This document shows positions 1 through 7,268 of a DNA stretch of 64,000 nucleotides, piece after piece. A program made the translations under genes and the position numbers. The notes below the pieces were generated by a model. The model worked only from the letters and a program-made list of their open reading frames with translations, did not search any database and was not told the DNA's origin. The DNA comes from Escherichia coli DSM 30083 = JCM 1649 = ATCC 11775 (lineage in GTDB: Bacteria; Pseudomonadota; Gammaproteobacteria; Enterobacterales; Enterobacteriaceae), in NCBI RefSeq assembly GCF_003697165.2, contig NZ_CP033092.2:1984001-2048000 (forward strand), in the 5' to 3' direction. How positions within the stretch are numbered: the first letter of the stretch is position 1; each line of letters starts with the position of its first letter.

Positions 1-274
1 TCTGTCCGGCCCGCCGCAGACGCAGCATATGTTTGGTATATTCCCGGCGGCTCGGGTCGCGCACACGGGTCTGGCAGGCGAAGAACGGCTGAAAGCCTTC
101 CCGCTGCAGATTTTCCAGGACGGTAATGGTGGGAATGTACGCATACCGTTCACTGCGGGAGGTATGCCGGTCTTCCCCAAAAATACTGGGTACATAGTGC
201 ATCAGTTCTTCGTGTGTCAGCGGACGGTCACGGCGTATCTGGTTTACATGACCAAAACGACTTGCTAATCGCAT
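1..274 (-). CDS. DUF932 (YfjQ/YafZ-type) island protein, 5' part
   Basis: The minus strand from 274 gives an open frame beginning MRLASRFGHVNQIRRDRPLT and running off the left edge after 91 codons. I recognise it as the YfjQ/YafZ (DUF932, UPF0380) family carried by CP4-type and Ag43-type islands of E. coli. The start is fixed by an AGGAG ribosome site seven bases before the ATG. The function of the family is not established. It lies downstream of irmA in the same direction, separated from it by a terminator, so it is probably transcribed separately. The C-terminal two thirds are outside the window, so completeness cannot be judged. Confidence 0.8.
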   Translation of the reverse strand, partial: MRLASRFGHVNQIRRDRPLTHEELMHYVPSIFGEDRHTSRSERYAYIPTITVLENLQREGFQPFFACQTRVRDPSRREYTKHMLRLRRAGQ

Positions 275-310
275 GATTTGCTCCTTATGAATGAGTTAGC
301 GGTATAAATG

Positions 311-341
311 AAAAAGCTGCGTCTCCCGGAGAAGACGCGGC
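311..341 (-). terminator. Rho-independent terminator after irmA
   Basis: A 9-bp stem (316-324 with 333-341, one G-U pair) is followed on the minus strand by TTTTTC. It lies about 145 bases after the irmA stop codon and would close the whole crfC-like to irmA transcription unit before the DUF932 gene. Confidence 0.7.
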
Positions 342-484
342 CTGACGGGTGAAATGAATAAGGTTTATTGTCTGAGAGGCCTTTCACTGGCGAGCCACGC
401 ATTAAGCGGCTTTCCGGTAACAATGGCTGGGGCTGTATTTACCTTTGATATTAATAATGTGCAGAGAAACGCATGGTTTACTCC

Positions 485-895
485 TTAGATTTTAAGTTTG
501 TCCTGGGCTACAACGACAGGTTTTCCGGATGTGTCGATGACTCCTACCGTCGGTACGCCATTTTTGATTTCGAAGAACGGTTTGTTGCTACCTGAGCACA
601 GTTGATTGTCCCCGTATTCAATCATTTGTGCTTTCCCGGTTTTCAGGTTAACTACCGAGACAGTGTAGTCGTAGCACCAGGCACCACCACGTTCAAGCAC
701 GAAAACATAGCTGTTATCTTTATAGTTGAACTGATTCTTTGTCTGGCAATTCATACCGTCAATCTCAGTACAGGAAAACGCTTCTGTAGTATTAACGTAT
801 TTGATGTTATTTGGCAGTTTTACTTGTTTCGCAGTAGCGAAGACAGAGAACAGAATAGTTACAGCAACGAGTAAAGTTTTGATAAAAGTTTTCAT
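485..895 (-). CDS. irmA: IrmA, interleukin receptor mimic protein
   Basis: This 136-residue protein starts with a typical Sec signal peptide (about residues 1-22, ending in FATA). The mature domain of about 114 residues has four cysteines suitable for two disulfides. I recognise it as IrmA, a small secreted protein of uropathogenic E. coli reported to fold like a fibronectin-III receptor domain and to bind IL-2, IL-10 and IL-4. The ATG has an AGGAGT ribosome site. The gene begins 15 bases after the Ivy-like gene and is the last of the operon headed by the dynamin-like GTPase, followed by a terminator. The identification rests on sequence recognition; the cytokine role is from the literature on this family. 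Confidence 0.8.
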   Translation of the reverse strand: MKTFIKTLLVAVTILFSVFATAKQVKLPNNIKYVNTTEAFSCTEIDGMNCQTKNQFNYKDNSYVFVLERGGAWCYDYTVSVVNLKTGKAQMIEYGDNQLCSGSNKPFFEIKNGVPTVGVIDTSGKPVVVAQDKLKI

Positions 896-910
896 GATAG
901 ACTCCTTAAA

Positions 911-1399
911 TTAGTTAACCGCAGCTACGTAGTTTTTCACCAGATACGCGAATTCATGCACGCCAATTTCACCGAACCAAACCAGGTAGGCCGGGTCATC
1001 TAAACCAAAGTAACGGTAGCCAACAACTTCATGGGTTTTTGGGTTATAGAGTGTTACGATAAAGTCCCAGCCGCAGGTATTGGCTTTGCAACCGTCGCCC
1101 TGGAGCCAGACTGTACCGTTAATGTTTACTGGCGTGATACCTCCACCAGGGCCATCCATATAGCCGCCTTTACCGAACATGCCGCTCAGTCCGACCGGTT
1201 TTAATGCTTTGTCGATAGCGGCTTTGTAGGTAGCGTCACCTTCGTACAACTCGTACGTTGATGGACACGCTCCAGGTTGTTCAGCCCAGGCTTCCGGGTT
1301 ACAACTAAGTGCTTGTTTTACGGTAGCCGCTTCTGCGTTAAAGTTAAAGCCCGTGAACAGAACCGCCAGAAATAACATAAGGGTATGTAAACGTTTCAT
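911..1399 (-). CDS. Exported Ivy-like (C-type lysozyme inhibitor family) protein
   Basis: From the ATG at 1399 the product is 162 residues with a clear signal peptide (MKRLHTLMLFLAVLF to about AEAA). Near the middle is GDGCKANTCGWDF, which resembles the CKPHDC loop by which E. coli Ivy enters the lysozyme active site; the following strand pattern is also similar. I therefore call it Ivy-like and periplasmic, although overall identity to Ivy is low. The frame stays open upstream as far as 1702 and contains a second signal-peptide-like start at 1594. The start at 1399 is preferred because it has a GGAAGA ribosome site and begins a complete signal peptide. It lies in the operon immediately before irmA. 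Confidence 0.6.
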   Translation of the reverse strand: MKRLHTLMLFLAVLFTGFNFNAEAATVKQALSCNPEAWAEQPGACPSTYELYEGDATYKAAIDKALKPVGLSGMFGKGGYMDGPGGGITPVNINGTVWLQGDGCKANTCGWDFIVTLYNPKTHEVVGYRYFGLDDPAYLVWFGEIGVHEFAYLVKNYVAAVN

Positions 1400-1594
1400 T
1401 GTAAATATTCTTCCGTTGTAAATGGCGCTGGAAAATTTCTCATCAGTGAAACCTTCCGGAAGTTTCCCCCCCTTGTATGATGTATATCGCCAGTATTTTA
1501 TTTCATCCCGGCTGTAATTTTTATATTCCCCGGCACGTGCAATAACGCTGACCAGAGATATAAGGCTCATTAATAACTTTACAGGTAATTTCAT
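1400..1594 (-). pseudogene. Second signal-peptide ORF running in frame into the Ivy-like gene
   Basis: An ATG at 1594 opens a frame beginning MKLPVKLLMSLISLVSVIARAGE, another plausible signal peptide. About 40 further residues rich in Tyr, Lys and Asp follow (KNYSRDEIKYWRYTSYKGG is included), and the frame then continues without a stop into the signal peptide of the Ivy-like protein. The likeliest explanation is the 5' remnant of a separate small exported protein whose 3' end was lost by deletion. Alternatively it is a functional longer product. The ribosome site (GGAAA) is weak. I do not recognise the family. Confidence 0.35.
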
Positions 1595-1729
1595 AATTAA
1601 ATTTCCAGTGAGTGAATTGACAGGTGAGGGGTAAAACTTTCTCTCAGGTAATATATATCTGAAAATATTTTCAATAACACCAGACAGGAAAAACACCACC
1701 ACAGGCGGTGGCGTTTCTTTGGGGCGTCT

Positions 1730-2800
1730 TTATTTAATCCGGGCCATCGCGTTTCTCAGTGCCAAATCTGCCTCTTCCGTTATATCCAGGCTTTTCTGCA
1801 ATACCGCCTCTGACCGGGTCAGTGCCTGACGTGCTGCCAGCGGTTTCCGGATATGCTCCATCGCCAGCATCGTGTCTTCATAGCCCTGCTGACGCCAGGC
1901 GTCGGTATGTGCCGATGTAAAACTGAGCAGACCGCCGCTGTTGCCACCATCACCTGCATATTTCAGCCTTTTCCGGGGACGGATCTCAAGGATTGTGGTG
2001 TCCGGAAAAGCCTGGCGATCCCATAAAGAACCGTCACTCAGATGCGTCACAATCACCATATTGCATCCGGCATCGACCAGAGGCGTCACAGGGGTATTTC
2101 CCTGCATATTTCGCCATCCTCCCATACCACCATCACCGAACATTGTCCCCTGAACCTCACGGGGACGGAACAGCAGGGGCAGCGCGGCTGACGCAAGCAG
2201 AGCCTCTTTCTGCTGTCCGCGGGGCAGGCTCTGGATATGCTGAAAAACGGCGTTTTTCGTGGTTCCGACACCCAGTTCAGCACGAATGCAGTCAATAATA
2301 TCCTGCATGCCCCCTTCTGTGGGGTACAGCGACACATACAGCGGTAGCCCGTCTGCCAGAGCATCAGTATCAAGATAATGATCCATCAGCGCTGTCAGGG
2401 GCTCATCTGACAACAACGGCTGAGCCATCAGATTGTCAAACCCGTTGATTGTCGATATATGGCGAAGAAGCGTCGTAAGCAGTGCTCCTGCACGTCCGGG
2501 GATCTGGCAGAGGTTCATTGCCTGGAACAATTTTTTCAGCAATGAAAAGTAAACCAATCTGTTTACCGACAGCACCTGATTATTCCCCAGATGATCCCAG
2601 AGCGCCTCCAGGCGTACGGCAGCTTCTGACAGATCGGTAGAGGCCGCGATAATGGCACCATTGAATGCGCCAATGCTGGCCCCTGAAACCATGCTGATCT
2701 GTGTACCACACTCTGCCAGTGCCTTAACCACTCCCGCCTGATAAGCGCCCACCGCTCCGCCACCGGACAGCACCAGCCCCGTTTTCATTTCTGTACTCAT
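1730..2800 (-). CDS. Patatin-like phospholipase
   Basis: The 356-residue protein has all patatin hallmarks: the oxyanion loop GGGAVGAYQ (about 13-21), the nucleophile elbow GASIG with Ser42, and the catalytic aspartate in DGG (Asp223). It has no signal peptide, so it should act as an acyl hydrolase on membrane lipids from the cytoplasmic side. The start codon overlaps the end of the RdcB-like gene by four bases, indicating translational coupling in the operon with the dynamin-like GTPase. Island-borne patatins paired with membrane-remodelling or sensor proteins are often effectors of phage defence or of membrane turnover. Which applies here is inference. Substrate specificity cannot be read from the sequence. 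Confidence 0.85.
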   Translation of the reverse strand: MSTEMKTGLVLSGGGAVGAYQAGVVKALAECGTQISMVSGASIGAFNGAIIAASTDLSEAAVRLEALWDHLGNNQVLSVNRLVYFSLLKKLFQAMNLCQIPGRAGALLTTLLRHISTINGFDNLMAQPLLSDEPLTALMDHYLDTDALADGLPLYVSLYPTEGGMQDIIDCIRAELGVGTTKNAVFQHIQSLPRGQQKEALLASAALPLLFRPREVQGTMFGDGGMGGWRNMQGNTPVTPLVDAGCNMVIVTHLSDGSLWDRQAFPDTTILEIRPRKRLKYAGDGGNSGGLLSFTSAHTDAWRQQGYEDTMLAMEHIRKPLAARQALTRSEAVLQKSLDITEEADLALRNAMARIK

Positions 2801-3702
2801 GCAGCCCCCTTCTGAAATATTTCATCGACCATACTTTCAGAGAGGCGTTCTGCAGAGCAGAGGCGAGGCATGCGAACCGGTAAGTGTTCTGCAGCCTGCG
2901 TGGTTGACCAGATCACCGGATGCTGCTCTTCACTGCACCAGTCTCCCAGCCAGTTAATCGCGTCATGCCACTCGTTATCTGCCTGCTCCCGGCCCTGACC
3001 ACCAAGCCAGTCCAGAGTGTTCAGACGCACGGTTGCACTACCGCCACTCTCCTGTGCCATCTGCGTTAATGCTTTATGTCTGAGAATATCCAGTAGCTGG
3101 TTAACCTGGCCTGTTTCGCCCTGACGTATCACATCACCAAACGCGCCCCAGCGAAGCTCTTCAAGTGCCACATAACAACGTCCGGCAGGGGAAAATGACG
3201 CATATCGCCCGGCGCTCCACCATGAGAATATCTGCTCAAGATGTAACTGCGCCCGCTGAACCTGGTCAACACGGTGGAGTTTTTCTTCAAGATGATTCAG
3301 TTTATGGTGAACCTGATCGGCCAGGGTGAGTAACTGCTCCCGCGTATCTGCGGAATAATGCGCCAGCCTGGCTGTATCACTGACCAGTGAACTGACCCTG
3401 TCGTTTACCCGGGTAATCGCGTAGTTTGTGGTGGCAAGTGACGTTGTCATCTCCGTCAGCCAGCGCAGGGACGCCTCAACGCCCTGTGCAAGCGACGCAT
3501 TGATGGCATTCTGCCGTGCAGCGCCTTCGCCGGTCAGCCCCTCTTTTAAACGCCGGAAGAACGTGCGCTCTCCGGCCGTGCGGATATGCTCCTGTGCAAC
3601 ATCGATTCCGTTTGCGAAATCAACCACAAATTTTTCAGGAAGACAGGTGAGTACCTGACATACCCGGTTATCAGCAATTTGTTGAATAAATGGTGAAGTC
3701 AC
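2797..3702 (-). CDS. RdcB/YjcZ-family partner of the dynamin-like GTPase
   Basis: This 301-residue protein resembles E. coli YjcZ (RdcB) along its length, with the family segments DVAQEHIR near residue 33, GVEASL.WLTE near 74, FSPAGRCY near 170, and LCSAERLSE close to the C-terminus. The middle (about 75-160) is helical and probably coiled coil. In K-12, rdcB follows rdcA (yjdA, also called crfC), and the pair is reported to control the diguanylate cyclase DgcE. Here the same pairing occurs: the start overlaps the end of the dynamin-like gene by four bases. It is therefore probably a second, island-borne RdcA/RdcB pair, now linked to a patatin gene. Its role in c-di-GMP control is inference. 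Confidence 0.75.
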   Translation of the reverse strand: MTSPFIQQIADNRVCQVLTCLPEKFVVDFANGIDVAQEHIRTAGERTFFRRLKEGLTGEGAARQNAINASLAQGVEASLRWLTEMTTSLATTNYAITRVNDRVSSLVSDTARLAHYSADTREQLLTLADQVHHKLNHLEEKLHRVDQVQRAQLHLEQIFSWWSAGRYASFSPAGRCYVALEELRWGAFGDVIRQGETGQVNQLLDILRHKALTQMAQESGGSATVRLNTLDWLGGQGREQADNEWHDAINWLGDWCSEEQHPVIWSTTQAAEHLPVRMPRLCSAERLSESMVDEIFQKGAA

Positions 3703-6095
3703 AGCATTGTCTCCAGCTCTTCCCTCAGCGCCTTACTGTCAGTAATGAGCTCAGGAACCCTTTCATTTAATGCCTGAAGTCGCCCGGTAAGCCGTTCCTG
3801 CGCCTGCTGATCGCGTTTATGATCTTCAGAGCTCTGAATCAGCGTGTTACGCAGTTGTTCAACTTTCTCCCTGAATGCGCAGAAAAAGGCATCGATTTCC
3901 TGGCGGACGGGCTGGTTAATATCCTGCTCAATGGATGCCTGCAGCTCCCCGAAATATGCCCGGGTCAGTGACATAACTTCCTCTCTGACCTTGTTGATAT
4001 TGATCACGCTGCGACTCACATCCTCGTCATAGTTTTCCCAGCCCAGGTCACTGGTGCCAAACCATCGACAAACGGTTCCCCATACGCCACTCTGCCGACG
4101 GCGACGGGTGACGGTCTCCGTTCTTTCCTCCATAAGCGCACTCAGATTTATTTTTACCGCGAGCCGGGTCTGTAACTGGCTGACTGCCGGAAAACTGATT
4201 TTTACGGTAAAGCCCTCATCCTCCAGGCGGGCATTGATGCGACCGGCAATGTTTTCTGTGGCGTACAGGGCCGTGCCACGAAAACCTGTTTCAATCCCGC
4301 TGACGATTTTCTCCAGCTCAGGCCGGAACTGTGCTTCAGCCTCACGGTGCAGGCTGGTCACGGTCGATTCGATTTGCGTCATCAGTTCAAGGGCTTCCCT
4401 GCGATCACTGAATTTTATTTCGGGGCTGTCCGGGGCAAAATCTCGTTTCCTGTAATCCTCCCGGCCCTGGTTGTTGATACCGGACCATTGAGAAATTTTC
4501 CCCCATAATCCGGACTGAGACCTTCGTTGTTCTGCGTCTTCTTCCTCCAACATTTGCTGTTCTTTGCGTTTACCGCTTCTGAAATAGTCATTCAGCTCCT
4601 CTTCCAGTGAGGTGCAGACCCCCGTCAGTAATTCCCGGGTTTTAGTATCGATCTCCTCCATGGCCATTCTGACATCAGCGGTCATCTGCTCCTGACAGTC
4701 CGCGATTTCCCGGATATCCGCAAGCAGGCTGGTGATATGCGACTGCAGTGACTGAATGCTTTGCTGTAGCCCCTGATGGCGTAACAACAGGTATTCACTG
4801 ATATTTTCTGCATTCTGCATCAGTTTTGCGGCGGCAGAGTCAACCGCCAGTGCCGCAGCTCTGGAATGTGAGCTCTGTATGACTTCCGTTATCAGTTGAT
4901 CGATAAGTGAGCCTTCCCACAGGTCTGTCGCCCCTTCAGTTGCCAGTTCACTGTCTTTACAGACGTATTCTTTTTTCATGCAACCGAAGGCACCTCTGAT
5001 AAAATCATCGACCCAGGCTTCATCAACAGGAAGGGTTCCGTTTTTCCGTAACTCATGAAGCGCACGGTTAGCCAGGTATGCCTGGCGTGAGGATCCGGGA
5101 TAAACGCGGGAGGCGGGCAGCACATCGCTGTTCAGCATTGCCGGAACTTTCTGGCGTACGGCATCTGCCCCATCGCCATTGCGGTATTTCTCATCAAATT
5201 TATTGACCAGTACAAACAGGCGGCCGGCTGATACGTCAGCAATGGCATTAAGCTCTTTACGGACGTCTTCATCTGCTTTTGAGTTCATCTGGGTGTAATC
5301 CATCACAGCCAGCACCGCAGAGGCTTTCTGCAGTTGATCCCGCATCATCACTTCCATCTGCGGTTGTCCGGCCTCATTAGGGCCGGGGGTATCCAGCAGT
5401 GTGAGTGTTCCCTGGCATGCATCCATCCCCACCAGATGGCTGAATTCCACGTCGATCACCGGCAGTTTCTGCACTTCTGCGTATTCATCAAAAGGAAATT
5501 CAGTCCCCATTGCCGCAGCAAGACGAACCAGATCGTTTAACGATGCCAGTCCGGTAAAGATTTCCTCCTCCCCGTGGTATTCATTTTTGAGCCAGCCATC
5601 ATCCGTCAGAATATCCAGCAGTTCGCGGGTATCCCCGATTTGCTGCAGGGTCTGTGCGACCTGCTGTCCTGCCGGGGTGGCGAGTTTTTCCTGCAGTGTG
5701 ATTAATAAATTGCGGACAGGCTGAATATGTTCCAGATGGAGAACCGGCTCAGTTTTTCCGGGAACGTGGCGGATGAGCGTCGGTACAGAGGTCATGGGGC
5801 GGTTACGGTTAGGCAGAATTTCCTGCCCCACAATGGCGTTGATGGTGGTTGATTTGCCTGCTTTCATCGTGCCGACAACAGCCAGCACCATCTCCCTGCG
5901 GGCGGTTTTGATTTGTTCGCCCTCCAGCTCCTCAATTCTTTTCAGTGCTTTCTGTTTATCAAAAAGCAGTCTGTTTTCGTTCTTACTGTCAGATAACACA
6001 TCTGGCTCCTCAACCATTTGCCGGAGCAGATTAATGTTCAGTTGCAAAAGTCGGTCGGCTTCATCACAAAGCAGGGCGATGTTCTTTTCGTGCAT
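3699..6095 (-). CDS. CrfC/RdcA-like dynamin-family GTPase
   Basis: The 798-residue protein carries a dynamin-type G domain: P-loop GTMKAGKST at 75-83, a switch threonine near 102-106 (RPMTSVPT), DTPGPNEAG at 235-243 and the guanine motif NKFD at 298-301. The N-terminal 300 residues closely resemble E. coli CrfC (YjdA, RdcA). The rest is long helices expected to form a stalk and middle domain, with two WGKIS/WGTVC segments that could insert in membrane or mediate contacts. CrfC has been described as a clamp-binding protein that colocalises nascent DNA and as an activator of DgcE signalling. The start has an AGGAAGG ribosome site. It is the first gene of the operon behind the OxyR/Dam-type promoter. 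Confidence 0.85.
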   Translation of the reverse strand: MHEKNIALLCDEADRLLQLNINLLRQMVEEPDVLSDSKNENRLLFDKQKALKRIEELEGEQIKTARREMVLAVVGTMKAGKSTTINAIVGQEILPNRNRPMTSVPTLIRHVPGKTEPVLHLEHIQPVRNLLITLQEKLATPAGQQVAQTLQQIGDTRELLDILTDDGWLKNEYHGEEEIFTGLASLNDLVRLAAAMGTEFPFDEYAEVQKLPVIDVEFSHLVGMDACQGTLTLLDTPGPNEAGQPQMEVMMRDQLQKASAVLAVMDYTQMNSKADEDVRKELNAIADVSAGRLFVLVNKFDEKYRNGDGADAVRQKVPAMLNSDVLPASRVYPGSSRQAYLANRALHELRKNGTLPVDEAWVDDFIRGAFGCMKKEYVCKDSELATEGATDLWEGSLIDQLITEVIQSSHSRAAALAVDSAAAKLMQNAENISEYLLLRHQGLQQSIQSLQSHITSLLADIREIADCQEQMTADVRMAMEEIDTKTRELLTGVCTSLEEELNDYFRSGKRKEQQMLEEEDAEQRRSQSGLWGKISQWSGINNQGREDYRKRDFAPDSPEIKFSDRREALELMTQIESTVTSLHREAEAQFRPELEKIVSGIETGFRGTALYATENIAGRINARLEDEGFTVKISFPAVSQLQTRLAVKINLSALMEERTETVTRRRRQSGVWGTVCRWFGTSDLGWENYDEDVSRSVININKVREEVMSLTRAYFGELQASIEQDINQPVRQEIDAFFCAFREKVEQLRNTLIQSSEDHKRDQQAQERLTGRLQALNERVPELITDSKALREELETML

Positions 6096-6154
6096 TATTT
6101 AACCTTCCTAAGACGCATTTTCATGACAACCACGGAGGAGGTCATTTACTACAA

Positions 6155-6225
6155 ACGATCGTTTATAACGATCGATATGATAGTAACGATCGATGTATTC
6201 TATTAACTTGAGAAACACAACGCAA
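6155..6225 (-). promoter_or_regulatory. agn43-like OxyR/Dam phase-variation promoter
   Basis: On the minus strand a TAGAAT -10 box (6197-6202) sits 17 bases from a weak TTGCGT -35 (6220-6225). Three Dam sites (GATC at 6157, 6170, 6188) lie just downstream of the -10. A motif spaced like the OxyR consensus ATAG-N7-CTAT-N7-ATAG-N7-CTAT occupies 6167-6203, reading ATAG, CGAT, ATCA, CGTT (11 of 16 bases match). This is the architecture of the phase-variable agn43 promoter, where OxyR and Dam methylation compete. It reads into the dynamin-like gene. The neighbouring yeeP also fits an agn43 promoter that has acquired another operon. Confidence 0.75.
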
Positions 6226-6312
6226 GGGGACAACCCGGGTATGGCTGCGTTTGCATAGTGTTTTCATGGAGTTAAAAATCTGTAACAACAGCCTGGTACA
6301 TCACCACCGGGT

Positions 6313-7185
6313 TCAGAAGAAAATCCAGTTCCATACCGCGCGGGCAACAGAGACCACCGAGTCACGGACGGCGCGCAGAACCGTGCGTGCAACAGAGGCA
6401 ATGCAGACGCTCTCCGCCGTGTCAAATATCCGGTCCACCGCACCGGTAAACTGTTCACGGGCCTGAGACCGGACAGACTCCGTGCGCAGCTCGTCCTGCA
6501 GGCGGGTCATCAGGGGACTGGCGGCATGGTCGGGAAGTGCTGTCATGAGCGCACTGACCAGCGTATCCAGTTCCCAGCCGGTGCGGGCCGATACGGCAAC
6601 AACCCGATGTACGGGCCGGAACAGACGGAATACCGCCTCCGTTTTTTCGCGAATGTTCTGTGCCTGTGCGGGAGAAGGCTGAATACCGGCCATATCCCAT
6701 TCATGGCAGGGCTCCGTTTTATCGGCCTGCATCACCACAAACAGTACCCGCTGATGTCCCCGGTGCAGGATGTGTCGCCAGAAATACTCATCCACAGACA
6801 GGGCACGGTCATCGGCTTTAATCAGCCACAGTACCAGGTCCAGTTCGGGCAGAATGTCACGGTACAGGGCTTCATACTCTGCATCCCTGTCCCGGCTCTC
6901 GCCCACCCCGGGCAGGTCAGTGATAACCATGCTGTGACCATGGCCATTCAGACGGAAGCGCTGCACTTCCCGGGTGCCGGCGTGAACATCACTGACCGGG
7001 GTGATCTCCCCCTGAAACAGCGCATTACAGAGTGAGGATTTACCGGCCCCGCTTTTACCCATAATGCCAGGCACGGGTTCGTGACTGGTGAGTTTGCGCA
7101 GATGTTCCAGGATGTGACGGGAAAGTGAGTAAGGCAGGGAGGAGAGCGGTTTTTCAATTGCCTCAATGGCATCAGACGGATTCAT
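6313..7185 (-). CDS. yeeP: YeeP/YkfA/YfjP-family GTPase
   Basis: From the ATG at 7185 the product is 290 residues. It has an Era-like G domain: GKSGAGKSSL P-loop near residue 45, DLPGVGES (G3) near 90 and a QADKTE G4 variant near 150. A basic, alternating C-terminus follows (VVSVARAVWNWIFF). The family (YeeP, YkfA, YfjP) is a constant component of CP4-type islands, and its cellular role is unknown. In K-12, yeeP lies directly upstream of flu (agn43). Here the following gene is the crfC-like one, with the agn43-type promoter retained. The open frame extends 13 codons upstream to 7224, but the start at 7185 matches the family. The ribosome site is poor (GGGAA). Confidence 0.8.
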   Translation of the reverse strand: MNPSDAIEAIEKPLSSLPYSLSRHILEHLRKLTSHEPVPGIMGKSGAGKSSLCNALFQGEITPVSDVHAGTREVQRFRLNGHGHSMVITDLPGVGESRDRDAEYEALYRDILPELDLVLWLIKADDRALSVDEYFWRHILHRGHQRVLFVVMQADKTEPCHEWDMAGIQPSPAQAQNIREKTEAVFRLFRPVHRVVAVSARTGWELDTLVSALMTALPDHAASPLMTRLQDELRTESVRSQAREQFTGAVDRIFDTAESVCIASVARTVLRAVRDSVVSVARAVWNWIFF

Positions 7186-7268
7186 ACATGTATTCCCGGT
7201 GAAAAAAGACAAAACCCCGCGCACCGGAAAGGTGGCGGGGGATTCACGGAAATAATATCTGTCTGAAA

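Noticed and set aside
6157..6191. Threefold CGATCG repeat as a possible short repeat array
   Set aside because: Three copies with unequal spacing in a promoter fit Dam sites of an OxyR region; there are no spacer units as in CRISPR.
6096..6312. Small RNA IsrC, located between yeeP and flu in K-12
   Set aside because: The position is equivalent, but I cannot confirm sequence identity by eye, so it is not annotated.
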